Source: PALSA-1180 sp964624625 (GTDB taxonomy: Bacteria > Oederibacteriota > Muellerivitia > Muellerivitales > Muellerivitaceae). Taken from it: a DNA stretch of 10,127 nucleotides. A model generated the notes under the pieces. The model did no database searches and was not told where the DNA came from. It was given only the letters and a program-made list of their open reading frames with translations. Below are positions 1-6,855 of the stretch, piece by piece. The stretch covers positions 1 to 10,127 of the forward strand of contig CAZUXW010000089.1 in NCBI GenBank assembly GCA_964624625.1, in the 5' to 3' direction. How positions within the stretch are numbered: the stretch's first letter is position 1; each line of letters begins with the position of its first letter. Made by a program: the position numbers and the translations under genes.

Positions 1-261
1 GTGGAAATCCTCACCTACGAGAAGAGCCTTCCCAACCTGATCCGGACCGGCAAGGTCTCGGGGCTCAATTCCCTCATCGAATTGAGCGGAAAAATCGGCA
101 TGCAGACCATGGACCAGTGCTTGATGAGGTATTTTGAAGACGGGAAAATAACCGCGGAACAGGCCTACCTGAAGGCCAACGAGAAGAAAAGGTTTTATCC
201 GATGATGGAGAAGGAATTGGCCGCCGCAAAGCTGGAACTGCGGAACCCTTCCTTCAGTTGA
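1..261 (+). CDS. pilT: PilT-like type IV pilus retraction ATPase, C-terminal fragment
   Basis: This is the 3' end of a gene whose start lies left of the window: the reading frame is open from base 1 and stops with TGA at 259-261, leaving 86 residues. The first codon, GTG, is best read as an internal valine. The stretch VEILTYEKSLPNLIRTGKV, then SLIELSGKIGMQTMDQCL and a short helix with GKIT, matches the end of PilT/PilU secretion-type ATPases, where the pattern 'NLIR-GK ... GMQTMDQ-L ... G-I' is characteristic. PilT is a hexameric cytoplasmic ATPase at the base of the type IV pilus that powers pilus disassembly and twitching. The Walker A and B motifs would lie upstream and cannot be checked. 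The last ~25 residues are charged and less conserved. PilU or another PilT paralogue is possible. The gene ends against a terminator and converges with ahcY. Confidence 0.85.
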   Translation: MEILTYEKSLPNLIRTGKVSGLNSLIELSGKIGMQTMDQCLMRYFEDGKITAEQAYLKANEKKRFYPMMEKELAAAKLELRNPSFS

Positions 262-286
262 CCCGCAAGGAAAAACAACCTCAAAT

Positions 287-319
287 AAAAAAGGCGGACC
301 CTCAGGGTCCGCCTTTTTT
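287..319. terminator. Bidirectional intrinsic terminator between pilT and ahcY
   Basis: A perfect 9-bp GC-rich stem (GGCGGACCC at 293-301 and GGGTCCGCC at 305-313) closes a TCA triloop. It is flanked by six A (287-292) and six T (314-319), so either strand gives a hairpin followed by a U-run. It lies between two convergent genes, 26 bases after the pilT stop and 25 bases after the ahcY stop, and should end both transcripts. Confidence 0.93.
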
Positions 320-343
320 ATTTATTTTTAAACCAACTTGGAC

Positions 344-1600
344 TTAAGTGCCCATTTCCCAGGACGACAGGTAATGCTCCTGTTCCTTGGTCAAAGTATC
401 GATCGGAATGCCCAAAGCCTTCAACTTCAAGCGGGCGATTTCGTTGTCGATCTCGGCCGGGATCGGATATACCTTCTTGCGGAGGCTCTTGTGGTTTTTC
501 ACCACATAGTCCGCTCCCAAAGCCTGGTTCGCGAAACTCATGTCCATTACGGAGGCCGGATGGCCCTCGGCGGCAGCCAGGTTGATCAAGCGGCCCTCGC
601 CCAAAACGAATACCTTGCGGCCGTTTTTCAGGCTGTATTCCTGCACGAAATCCCGGATCGGGCGGATTTTTTTGGAGATTTGTTTCAAACCCACCAGGTC
701 CAACTCGACGTTGAAATGACCTGAATTGGCGATAATGGCGCCATCCTTCATCTTGGCAAAATGTTCCTTGCGGATGACATGGATATCGCCGGTCAAGGTT
801 ACGAACACGTCGCCAATCGGAGCGGCTTTCGCGATGGGCATCACGTCAAACCCGTCCATGACCGCCTCCAAAGCCTTCATGGGATCGATTTCGCAGACAA
901 TCACCCGGCCGCCTAATCCTTTGGCCCTCATGGCCACGCCGCGTCCGCACCAGCCATAGCCCGAAACCACCACGACCGCCCCCGCGATCAACACGTTCGT
1001 CGCGCGGATAATACCGTCCATGGTCGATTGGCCTGTGCCGTAGCGGTTGTCGAATAAGTGCTTGGTTTTGGCGTCATTAACCGCGACCACCGGGAATTTC
1101 AACACGCCGTCTTTTTCCATGGCGCGGAGGCGGATAACCCCAGTCGTGGTTTCCTCGGTGGAACCGATGATCTCGGAAGCCTGCGCGGCCCGGGCGGAGT
1201 GAAGCTCGCTCACCAAGTCGGCGCCGTCATCCATGGTGATGTTCGGATGGGCGTCCAGCGCGGCGTACAAATGCTTGTAATAGGTCTTGCGGTCTTCTCC
1301 CTTGATGGAGAAAGTCGGGATACCGTAAACCTTTACGAGCGCGGCGGCCACGTCGTCCTGGGTGGACAGGGGGTTGGAAGCGCAAGCGAAGACATCCGCC
1401 CCGCCGGCCTTGAGGGTGATCAGCAAATTGGCGGTTTCCGTGGTGACATGCAAGCAGGCCGCCATGCGGATTCCCTTCAGGGGTTTTTTCTTCTGAAAGT
1501 CATTTTTAATGAGCCGCAATACGGGCATGCTTCTCTCGGCCCATTCAATGCGGTCCTTGCCCTTGGCCGCTAATTTCAAATCTTTCACATGGTATTTCAT
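344..1600 (-). CDS. ahcY: S-adenosylhomocysteine hydrolase (adenosylhomocysteinase)
   Basis: This cytoplasmic, NAD-dependent enzyme reversibly splits S-adenosylhomocysteine, the product of SAM-dependent methyltransferases, into adenosine and homocysteine. The 418-residue protein shows the family's key sites: His51 in HVTTETANL, Asp125 in MDDGAD, Glu150 in GSTEETTTG, Lys180 and Asp184 in NDAKTKHLFDN, the NAD-binding glycine motif GYGWCGRG at 214-221, His295 in NSGHFNVE and His347 in EGHP. It is the short form (about 400-420 residues, ending SSWEMGT) resembling archaeal and Thermotoga enzymes. The longer bacterial/eukaryotic form has an internal insertion and a C-terminal Lys/Tyr tail that reaches the neighbouring subunit's NAD site. 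The ATG at 1600 is supported by GAGGAG at 1608-1613, seven bases upstream. The gene sits about 100 bases downstream of metK on the same strand, so the two are probably co-transcribed. Confidence 0.97.
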   Translation of the reverse strand: MKYHVKDLKLAAKGKDRIEWAERSMPVLRLIKNDFQKKKPLKGIRMAACLHVTTETANLLITLKAGGADVFACASNPLSTQDDVAAALVKVYGIPTFSIKGEDRKTYYKHLYAALDAHPNITMDDGADLVSELHSARAAQASEIIGSTEETTTGVIRLRAMEKDGVLKFPVVAVNDAKTKHLFDNRYGTGQSTMDGIIRATNVLIAGAVVVVSGYGWCGRGVAMRAKGLGGRVIVCEIDPMKALEAVMDGFDVMPIAKAAPIGDVFVTLTGDIHVIRKEHFAKMKDGAIIANSGHFNVELDLVGLKQISKKIRPIRDFVQEYSLKNGRKVFVLGEGRLINLAAAEGHPASVMDMSFANQALGADYVVKNHKSLRKKVYPIPAEIDNEIARLKLKALGIPIDTLTKEQEHYLSSWEMGT

Positions 1601-1671
1601 TTAAACACTCCTCTAAATTTCGATTTCACTTTTGGTTCGCGCAATTCTTTTTCTTTTGATGTTAATTTGCC

Positions 1672-1698
1672 GCCAGCTATCAGCTGACAGCTGCCAGC
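1672..1698. repeat. Near-perfect palindrome in the metK-ahcY spacer
   Basis: The core TCAGCTGA is an 8-base palindrome. It is flanked by CAGCT and AGCTG, and the symmetry extends outwards (GCCAGCTATCAG against GGCAGCTGTCAG read from the other strand, 10 of 12 matching). It begins four bases beyond the metK stop. No T-run follows on the minus strand, so it is not a standard terminator. It could be a REP-like dispersed element or an mRNA-stabilising hairpin between metK and ahcY. The rest of the 101-base spacer shows only the ahcY ribosome binding site. Confidence 0.55.
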
Positions 1699-1701
1699 CT
1701 T

Positions 1702-2871
1702 TTAACGCAGTCCCGCGGCTTTGCGGAGCGCCGCGGCCTTGTCGGTCTTTTCCCAGGTGAAGTCCTTGTCATGCCGGCCGAAATGCCCGTAAGCTGCCGT
1801 CTTCGCGTAAATGGGGCGGCGCAGGTTGAGCGACTTCATGATGCCGCGGGGAGTCAGGTCAAACACTTTGCGCACCAGCTGGGTGATCTGTTCCTCGGGC
1901 AAACGGCCCGTGTCGAAAGTATTCACCAGGACGCTGGTGGGTTGCGCCACGCCGATGGCGTAGGAAACCTGCACCTCGCACTTGTCGGCCAATCCTGCCG
2001 CGACGATATTCTTCGCCACCCAGCGGGCGGCGTAAGCGGCCGAACGGTCCACTTTGGAAGGATCCTTGCCCGAGAAGGCGCCGCCGCCATGGCGCCCATA
2101 GCCGCCATAAGTATCGACGATGATTTTGCGGCCCGTGAGGCCCGTGTCGCCAAGGGGACCGCCGATCTCAAAGCGCCCGGTCGGGTTGACGAAGATCTTG
2201 GTCTTGGAATCCATCATGTGGGAAGGAATGACCGGCTTGATGACGTGTCGGATGACTTCCTGCCGCAATTTGCTTTGGCTTACCGGGGCGTGCTGGGTGG
2301 AAACGACCACCGCGTCCACGCGGGTCGGCTTGCCGCCCACGTATTCCACCGAGACCTGGCTCTTGCCGTCGGGGCGGAGGTAGTTGAGTTTCTTCGACTT
2401 GCGCACCTGCGCCAGCTTTTCCACCAAGCGGTGGGCCAGCATGATGGGAAGGGGCATTAATTCCGGGGTTTCGCGGCAGGCGAATCCGAACATCATGCCT
2501 TGGTCGCCGGCTCCGCCCGTGTCCACGCCCATGGCGATGTCGGGCGACTGGCGGTTGATGGCGACGGAAACACCGGCCGTGTCGGCGTCGAGTCCGGCCT
2601 TGGCGTCGGTATAGCCGATTTTTCGGATCGCGCCGCGGATAACCTCGGGCCAGTTGACGTTAGCCTTGGTGGTGATTTCACCCGCCACGACCACCCAATT
2701 GCAGGTAAGGAGCGTCTCGCAGGCGACCCGGCTAAAGGGATCCTGGGCCAGGCAGGCGTCCAAAATGCTGTCCGAAACCGCGTCCGCCACCTTGTCCGGA
2801 TGGCCTTCAGTCACCGACTCCGACGTAAAGAAAAACTTCTCCTTGCCCAACGGGGAAAGCGCGCTCTTCAT
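1702..2871 (-). CDS. metK: S-adenosylmethionine synthetase (methionine adenosyltransferase)
   Basis: This enzyme makes S-adenosylmethionine from methionine and ATP, releasing phosphate and pyrophosphate. It is a cytoplasmic homotetramer in most bacteria. The 389-residue protein is about the usual length (E. coli MetK has 384). It carries the N-terminal active-site segment SESVTEGHPDK (17-27, with His24 and Asp26), the ATP-binding signature GAGDQG (120-125), the glycine-rich phosphate loop GGGAFSGKD (262-270) followed by PSKVDRS, and the C-terminal HFGRHDKDFTWEKTD stretch. The ATG at 2871 follows AAGGAG (2879-2884) with a seven-base gap, which fixes the start. ahcY lies directly downstream on the same strand, pairing SAM synthesis with removal of the inhibitory by-product. 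I looked for a SAM or SAH riboswitch in the leader and saw no recognisable core. Confidence 0.98.
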   Translation of the reverse strand: MKSALSPLGKEKFFFTSESVTEGHPDKVADAVSDSILDACLAQDPFSRVACETLLTCNWVVVAGEITTKANVNWPEVIRGAIRKIGYTDAKAGLDADTAGVSVAINRQSPDIAMGVDTGGAGDQGMMFGFACRETPELMPLPIMLAHRLVEKLAQVRKSKKLNYLRPDGKSQVSVEYVGGKPTRVDAVVVSTQHAPVSQSKLRQEVIRHVIKPVIPSHMMDSKTKIFVNPTGRFEIGGPLGDTGLTGRKIIVDTYGGYGRHGGGAFSGKDPSKVDRSAAYAARWVAKNIVAAGLADKCEVQVSYAIGVAQPTSVLVNTFDTGRLPEEQITQLVRKVFDLTPRGIMKSLNLRRPIYAKTAAYGHFGRHDKDFTWEKTDKAAALRKAAGLR

Positions 2872-2878
2872 TCAAAAT

Positions 2879-2884
2879 CTCCTT
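2879..2884 (-). promoter_or_regulatory. metK ribosome binding site
   Basis: AAGGAG on the minus strand, seven bases before the ATG at 2871. It decides the start codon of metK. Confidence 0.85.
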
Positions 2885-2985
2885 AAAGGAAAATTAATAC
2901 TTAACACAGATGTCCCGGCATTGTAGGCGTGGAAAGGGTGAACAACTTCGCAATATAACCGGCATCAACAACCTTGAATAGCAAA

Positions 2986-3013
2986 GCCCTCGCTCCATCC
3001 GCGGAGCAAGGGC
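2986..3013 (-). terminator. Hairpin downstream of the ABC importer operon, possible weak terminator
   Basis: GCCCT (2986-2990) pairs with AGGGC (3009-3013) and GCTCC (2992-2996) with GGAGC (3003-3007). One mismatch separates the two blocks and the loop is six bases. Read on the minus strand it follows the last permease gene by about 110 bases and is followed by a T-containing but broken tract (TTTGCTATT), so termination may be leaky. It also lies upstream of metK, so it could isolate metK from importer transcription. Confidence 0.5.
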
Positions 3014-3024
3014 CGTCCGGAAAC

Positions 3025-3123
3025 CAATTTTCAATTTTGAATTCTTGATTTTAAATCGCCGTCGTTTTCCACTTCGTGAAAAACTTCAAACCCTTAAACT
3101 CAAACCATCGAACTCAAAACTTT
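3025..3123. repeat. AT-rich block of short imperfect repeats after the importer operon
   Basis: CAATTTT occurs twice in tandem (3025-3031, 3032-3038), followed by related GAATTCTT and GATTTT units. Further on, three imperfect units of about 15 bases sit head to tail: AAACTTCAAACCCTT (3081-3095), AAACTCAAACCATCG (3096-3110) and AACTCAAAACTTTC (3111-3124, the last base falling in the permease stop codon). The composition differs clearly from the GC-rich genes on both sides. I see no coding potential here. Confidence 0.5.
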
Positions 3124-4032
3124 CTACTTCAGCCCCGTGGTCGCGATACCTTGGATGAAATACCTTTGGCCCAAGAGGAACATGACCACCAGTGGAATCA
3201 CGATCAAAAGGGACGCCGCCATGAGCAGGTGGTAATCCTGTCCATAGAGGGAAACGAAGTTGGTCAAGCCCAAAGCCAGGGTTTTCTTGCTGTTGGTATC
3301 CAGGTAAATCAGCGGGTTCAGGAAGTCGTTCCAGTTCCAAACAAAGGAAAAGACCGCCACCGTGGTCAGGGCGGGTTTGCAGAGGGGGAGCAGGATGCGC
3401 CAGAAAACCCCAAAGTTGGTGCAGCCGTCGATTTTGGCGGCCTCATCCATCTCATAGGGGATGCTCATGAAAAATTGGCGCATGAGGAAAATGTTATAGG
3501 CGCCTCCTCCCAGGAAGGCTGGAATAATGAGGGGGAAGTAAGTGTCGTACCATCCAATCGTTTTAAAGAGGATAAAAGTTGGGATCATGGTGACCTGGGT
3601 GGGAATCATCATGGTGGCCAGGCAAAGGATGAACAGGGGCCCGCGTCCCGGGAAGCGGAGCCGGGCGAAAGCGAAAGCCACCAGCGAGGAGGACGAGGTC
3701 ACGCCCAGACAGCTCAAGACCGAGATGATCAGCGTGTTGATGGTGTAGGTGGTGAAAGTGATCCCCTCGGAAGCGTACATGCCCGAGATGGTCCAGGCCT
3801 TGGGATAATTCTCGAAATGCAGGGGCGAGGGAATCCAAATGGGGGGGACGGCGAAGACCTCCGTGGGCGACTTAAAGGAAGTGGACAACATCCAGATCAC
3901 CGGCAGGATCATGGTCACAGCCCCGACGGAAAGGACCACGGTGGTGAAAATTTTGGTGAATTTCTCAATGCGGCGCTTGCTGGCCCAAAATCCATCGGGC
4001 GACGACACGGAGTTCATGATTTGGTCGGCCAT
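3124..4032 (-). CDS. Sugar ABC transporter permease, MalG/UgpE-like
   Basis: This is the second inner-membrane subunit of a CUT1-type (oligosaccharide/glycerol-phosphate) ABC importer. With the start at the ATG at 4032 it is 302 residues, normal for the family. About six hydrophobic segments are visible, near residues 28-51, 97-120, 133-155, 163-187, 220-240 and 268-288. The EAA loop that docks on the ATPase is at 196-220 (DEAAKIDGCTNFGVFWRILLP), and the protein ends QRYFIQGIATTGLK, typical of MalG-like subunits. The frame is open up to 4122, but that would overlap the upstream gene heavily. The ATG at 4032 shares its A with the upstream TAA stop (TAATG), and GAGGA lies four bases before it, pointing to translational coupling. 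The substrate cannot be read from the permease; the divergent GH3 enzyme suggests a glucoside or short oligosaccharide. Confidence 0.93.
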   Translation of the reverse strand: MADQIMNSVSSPDGFWASKRRIEKFTKIFTTVVLSVGAVTMILPVIWMLSTSFKSPTEVFAVPPIWIPSPLHFENYPKAWTISGMYASEGITFTTYTINTLIISVLSCLGVTSSSSLVAFAFARLRFPGRGPLFILCLATMMIPTQVTMIPTFILFKTIGWYDTYFPLIIPAFLGGGAYNIFLMRQFFMSIPYEMDEAAKIDGCTNFGVFWRILLPLCKPALTTVAVFSFVWNWNDFLNPLIYLDTNSKKTLALGLTNFVSLYGQDYHLLMAASLLIVIPLVVMFLLGQRYFIQGIATTGLK

Positions 4033-4943
4033 TATTTCCTCAATTCGCCTTCGTAGTAGACCCACTTGGAATACTGGAATTGCAGCCAAGTCGCCAGCAT
4101 AATCACGATAAAAAGGACCCACGACAGTGCTGAAGCGTAGCCCATTTGGTAATACTTAAAAGCCTTTTGGTAAATGTAAAGCACCATCACGAGGGTGGAA
4201 TCCGCAGGCCCGCCCAGTCCGTCCGTCATGACGTAAACCTGGTTGAAGATTTGGAAGGAGTTGACGATGGTGATGATGAGCTGGAAGAAGATGACCGGGG
4301 AGAGGCCCGGAAGGGTGACGGTCCAGAATTGCTGCCAACGGTTGGCTCCGTCGATTTCAGCCGCCTCATAGAGGGCCGTCGGAATGCCTTGCAAGCCCGC
4401 CAGGTATATGATCATGCCCCCACCCACGCCCCAGAAACTCATGATGACCAGGGCGGGCTTGCTCCAAGCCTCGCTGGCCAGCCACTTGGGACACTCGGAC
4501 ATGGGAATGCCGGTGCAGATGGAAATCATGTAGTTCAGGAGTCCCGAGTCGGCGTTGAAGATCCACTTCCAAAGAACCGCGACCGCCACGCCCGTCCCCA
4601 AAACCGAGGGCAGGTAATAAACGGTTCGGTAAAGGGCGATGCCCTTGACCTTTTGGTTCATGAGCATGGCCACCATGATGGACAGCACCATCCCGATGGG
4701 TACGGACAGGAAGGTGAAGTAGGCGGTGTTATAGAGGGCCTTCCAAAACCTTGGATCGTTGAAGAACATTTCCTTGTAGTTGTCCAGCCCCACGAATTGG
4801 ATCGGTGTGAGGATGTCCCACTTGCAAAAGGAAAGGCCGAAGGCCGCCAAAACCGGTCCGCCGGTCATGAAAATCATCGCCAAAAGAAAAGGCGTGATAA
4901 ACACGTAGGCGCTGATCGCTTCTTTGCGTTCCGCTGATGTCAT
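4032..4943 (-). CDS. Sugar ABC transporter permease, MalF/UgpA-like
   Basis: This is the first inner-membrane subunit of the same CUT1 importer. From the ATG at 4943 it has 303 residues. About six membrane segments are seen near residues 12-32, 71-95, 105-128, 162-182, 217-237 and 270-290. The EAA cytoplasmic loop is at 193-216 (EAAEIDGANRWQQFWTVTLP), which contacts the ATPase partner. LSFCKWD and FVGLDNYKEMF near the N-terminus are typical of UgpA/MalF-type subunits that lack the extra periplasmic domain of enteric MalF. A longer frame reaches a TTG at 4985, but GGGAG eight bases before the ATG at 4943 and the start of the conserved region favour the shorter protein. The stop overlaps the next permease start. 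No ABC ATPase gene lies in the operon, so a shared MsmK/UgpC-type ATPase encoded elsewhere probably drives it. Confidence 0.93.
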   Translation of the reverse strand: MTSAERKEAISAYVFITPFLLAMIFMTGGPVLAAFGLSFCKWDILTPIQFVGLDNYKEMFFNDPRFWKALYNTAYFTFLSVPIGMVLSIMVAMLMNQKVKGIALYRTVYYLPSVLGTGVAVAVLWKWIFNADSGLLNYMISICTGIPMSECPKWLASEAWSKPALVIMSFWGVGGGMIIYLAGLQGIPTALYEAAEIDGANRWQQFWTVTLPGLSPVIFFQLIITIVNSFQIFNQVYVMTDGLGGPADSTLVMVLYIYQKAFKYYQMGYASALSWVLFIVIMLATWLQFQYSKWVYYEGELRK

Positions 4944-4986
4944 TTGGCAGTCTCCCGGCTGGCTTCTTGCGGCCCGCCGCCCCAAA

Positions 4987-5001
4987 GATCCCGAAGGGAC
5001 C
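4987..5001 (-). other. Small hairpin between binding-protein and permease genes
   Basis: On the minus strand GGTCCC-TTC-GGGATC forms a 6-bp stem with one G-U pair. It lies in the 88-base gap after the binding-protein stop. Hairpins here are known in sugar ABC operons, such as between malE and malF, where they help keep binding-protein mRNA in excess over permease mRNA. That role here is inferred from position only. No T-run follows, so full termination is not expected. Confidence 0.35.
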
Positions 5002-5031
5002 GCGGGGTTTCCTCGATTGAATTAAAACGCC

Positions 5032-6321
5032 TTACTTCGCCTGGGGCTCGTTCTTTTCCAGCACGACCTTCAGCTTGGCCATGGCCTCGGCGGCCGTTTC
5101 GGTGCCGTTCCAAACCTTGTCCAGCTCAGGGCCGATAATGCTGTGGGTGACCTCGTCCCAATTTTTAGCCATGGGAGGATACTTGACGAACTTGACAGCC
5201 TCCAAGAGCATTTTCTTGTTCTTGGGATCGGAGTTGTCCAGGAAAGTGGTGTTGGCTTCCTTCATCAAGGCGGGCTGGGCCAACCCGGTTTGGGCCAGCT
5301 TCTTCGCGCCTTCCTCGCCGGAAATATACTTCACCAATTCCCAGGCTTCTTTTTTCATCTTGGAGCTTTTGAGGATTCCATAACCCGAGCCGCCCGTGGC
5401 GAAGCCACGGAAGCCATTCGGCCCCTTGGGCATCATGACCACGTCCCATTTGAAGTCCTTGATCTGGCGGAAGGTCGGCGTCTTCCAGATTCCGGAGATG
5501 AACATACCGACGGTGCCGTTCATGAACATGTCGCCCGTGCCCATTCCGCCCATGGCGGTGAGACCGGCGGGAGGCAGCATGAACTTGTACTTGCCCATCA
5601 TGTCGGCTCGGAATTGGATGGCTTTCAAGGTGTCCGGGTCGATCGCGAAGGTCCACTTGGTCGGGTGCTTGACGTTGTCGACATAGCTTCCGCCAAAATC
5701 ATAAACCCAAGGCTCCGGCATCACCCAATCGTCGATGAAACCCCAGCGGGTCACTTTTCCGGCGGCGTCGGTCTTCATGATTTTTTTGCCGGCGGCGATG
5801 AATTGCTCCAATCCCCAATCGTCCGTGGGATAAGGAACGCCGGACTCATCGAAGGCTTTCTTATTGTAGTAAATGACGCAGATGGGGGCGGTATCGCGGG
5901 GTATGACATAGGTTTGGTTGTCGACCGTGAAGCGGTCCAGGACTTGGGGATAGTAGCCGCTCAGGTCCATGTGGTCGGCTTGGATATAGGGGTTCAGGGG
6001 CTCCAGGGCGCCGCGCAGGTAGAGGTCCGCGAAGTTCCCAACTTCGGTAAAGACCACATCCGGGGCCAGGCCGCCGGCGATTTGGGTCAGGAGCTTGGTG
6101 GTGTAGTCGTTATAAGGAATGCGTTGAAGTTCGACTTTGATGTCGGGGTGCTTGGCTTGAAAGTCGTTGAGAAGGTCAACCAGGATCTGATTTTCCTCGG
6201 GGCTTCCCCAGGAGGAAATCTTGATTTTGGCTCCGCCAAGTTTGGAGCAGCCAACGAGATTTAAAACCGATACCAGGGCCAGACAGGCGGCAACAGCCAA
6301 AGCCAACCGAAACTTTTTCAT
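5032..6321 (-). CDS. Sugar-binding lipoprotein of an ABC importer (family 1 solute-binding protein)
   Basis: This is the extracytoplasmic receptor that catches the sugar and hands it to the two permeases encoded downstream. The 429-residue protein begins with a lysine/arginine-rich tip and hydrophobic stretch ending in the lipobox LVGC (22-25), so Cys25 should be lipidated. The mature part has family 1 features: KISSWGSPEENQ at 34-45, LAPDVVFTEVGNFADLY near 85-101, ALEPLNPYI at 105-113, and YVIPRDTAPICVIYYNKKAFDESGVP at 138-163. The several Trp and Gly-rich segments are typical of carbohydrate pockets. The ATG at 6321 is preceded by GGGAGG (6326-6331). It is the first gene of the operon, with a promoter candidate about 150 bases upstream. 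The exact ligand is unknown. Confidence 0.93.
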   Translation of the reverse strand: MKKFRLALAVAACLALVSVLNLVGCSKLGGAKIKISSWGSPEENQILVDLLNDFQAKHPDIKVELQRIPYNDYTTKLLTQIAGGLAPDVVFTEVGNFADLYLRGALEPLNPYIQADHMDLSGYYPQVLDRFTVDNQTYVIPRDTAPICVIYYNKKAFDESGVPYPTDDWGLEQFIAAGKKIMKTDAAGKVTRWGFIDDWVMPEPWVYDFGGSYVDNVKHPTKWTFAIDPDTLKAIQFRADMMGKYKFMLPPAGLTAMGGMGTGDMFMNGTVGMFISGIWKTPTFRQIKDFKWDVVMMPKGPNGFRGFATGGSGYGILKSSKMKKEAWELVKYISGEEGAKKLAQTGLAQPALMKEANTTFLDNSDPKNKKMLLEAVKFVKYPPMAKNWDEVTHSIIGPELDKVWNGTETAAEAMAKLKVVLEKNEPQAK

Positions 6322-6453
6322 AAAACCTCCCTAAGGGATGGGTCTTCTTCTTTTGTTGGATAAAACAGATTGGCCGGCCCGGCGATTTGAAATTAAACTC
6401 AAAAGGTCAACCGGGGGTCATTTTCCCAGTGAGACGTTCAACTAAAAAAATGG

Positions 6454-6470
6454 CCGAAAACGCTGTTTAG
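6454..6470 (-). promoter_or_regulatory. Candidate LacI-family operator of the importer operon
   Basis: On the minus strand CTAAACAGCGTTTTCGG is an imperfect dyad around a central CG (AAACA/TTTTC-type arms), resembling LacI/GalR-family operators and partly matching catabolite-responsive elements (GAAAACGCTGTTTA on the plus strand). It directly follows the -10 box and would cover the transcription start, the classic place for a repressor. No regulator gene is in the window. The motif is imperfect, so this is a candidate only. Confidence 0.4.
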
Positions 6471-6497
6471 TATGTCATAGGCCCCATAGGCCGTCAA
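6469..6497 (-). promoter_or_regulatory. Sigma70-like promoter of the sugar importer operon
   Basis: On the minus strand TTGACG (6492-6497) and CATACT (6469-6474) are separated by exactly 17 bases, giving 5/6 and 4/6 matches to the consensus. The predicted start near 6462 leaves a leader of roughly 140 bases before the binding-protein ATG. The spacer consists largely of a 9-base tandem repeat (CATAGGCC at 6476-6483 and 6485-6492). A weaker alternative -35 (TTGACC, 6405-6410) lacks a convincing -10. Confidence 0.55.
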
Positions 6498-6696
6498 CGT
6501 GAAAAACCCCCAAAGACAAGCCTGGAAGGGCTTTCAGGGACGGCGCCAGGACTTATCCACAGGCTGCCCAAAAAAGGCGAGCCGCCATCCCCCGCCCCTG
6601 TCCCTGGCGAGGTTAATTATCACCCCTCCCTATTTATTTTGGAGGCCGCCTGAAAAGCCTGGGGTAAAATCAGCCACGATTTTTAGAGGCCAATTT

Positions 6697-6855
6697 GAAC
6701 CACAGAGTTACACGGAGTGACACAGAGTATAAAATCATCAATTCGGTCTTCTTTAAGACAGCTTCTGTAGGGGCTGGTATCAGACCCGCCCTTTCACATC
6801 TGTTTTTCAAGGCCATTGTTCTTCGCTCCTGGTAACTCCGTTAACTCTGTGGTGA
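6697..6855. mobile_element. MITE-like inverted-repeat element upstream of GH3 gene
   Basis: The left arm begins GAACCACAGAGTTACACGGAGT (6697-6718, continuing as GACACAG). The right arm, read on the opposite strand from 6855, is TTCACCACAGAGTTAACGGAGTTACCAG (to 6829). The arms share ACCACAGAGTT and ACGGAGT with a small gap and enclose about 100 bases that carry no gene. This is the form of a small non-autonomous element or dispersed palindromic repeat, and similar ACCACAGAG sequences recur between genes in many environmental genomes. No transposase is present and no target-site duplication is clear. It ends about 40 bases before the GH3 start codon, so it may shape that gene's leader. Confidence 0.5.

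Noticed and set aside
2872..3123. Possible SAM or SAH riboswitch upstream of metK
   Set aside because: I looked on the minus strand for the conserved cores of the common SAM and SAH riboswitch classes and found none. Only a hairpin, AT-rich repeats and the ribosome binding site are visible. A covariance-model search would settle it.
3076..4056. 326-residue plus-strand open frame opposite the MalG-like permease
   Set aside because: It is a shadow of the permease gene: rich in Gly, His, Asp and Arg, with no domain and no ribosome binding site, while the minus strand encodes a clear membrane protein with an EAA loop.
4033..4122. Longer N-terminus for the MalG-like permease
   Set aside because: The extension would overlap the upstream permease gene by 90 bases. 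The TAATG junction with a GAGGA site gives a better start at 4032.
5143..6264. 373-residue plus-strand open frame opposite the sugar-binding protein
   Set aside because: It lies wholly inside the well-supported binding-protein gene in antisense and has the Gly/Val/Asp/His-rich look of a reverse-strand shadow.
6553..6561. TTATCCACA, a perfect match to the DnaA box
   Set aside because: Only one clear copy is present, with no cluster, no AT-rich unwinding region and no replication genes nearby. A chance match, or at most an isolated DnaA site, is more likely than an origin.
6499..6720. 73-residue plus-strand open frame in the divergent region
   Set aside because: It begins with a non-ATG codon without a ribosome binding site, has low-complexity Pro/Lys/Arg content, and runs into the inverted repeat. 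It looks like non-coding sequence.
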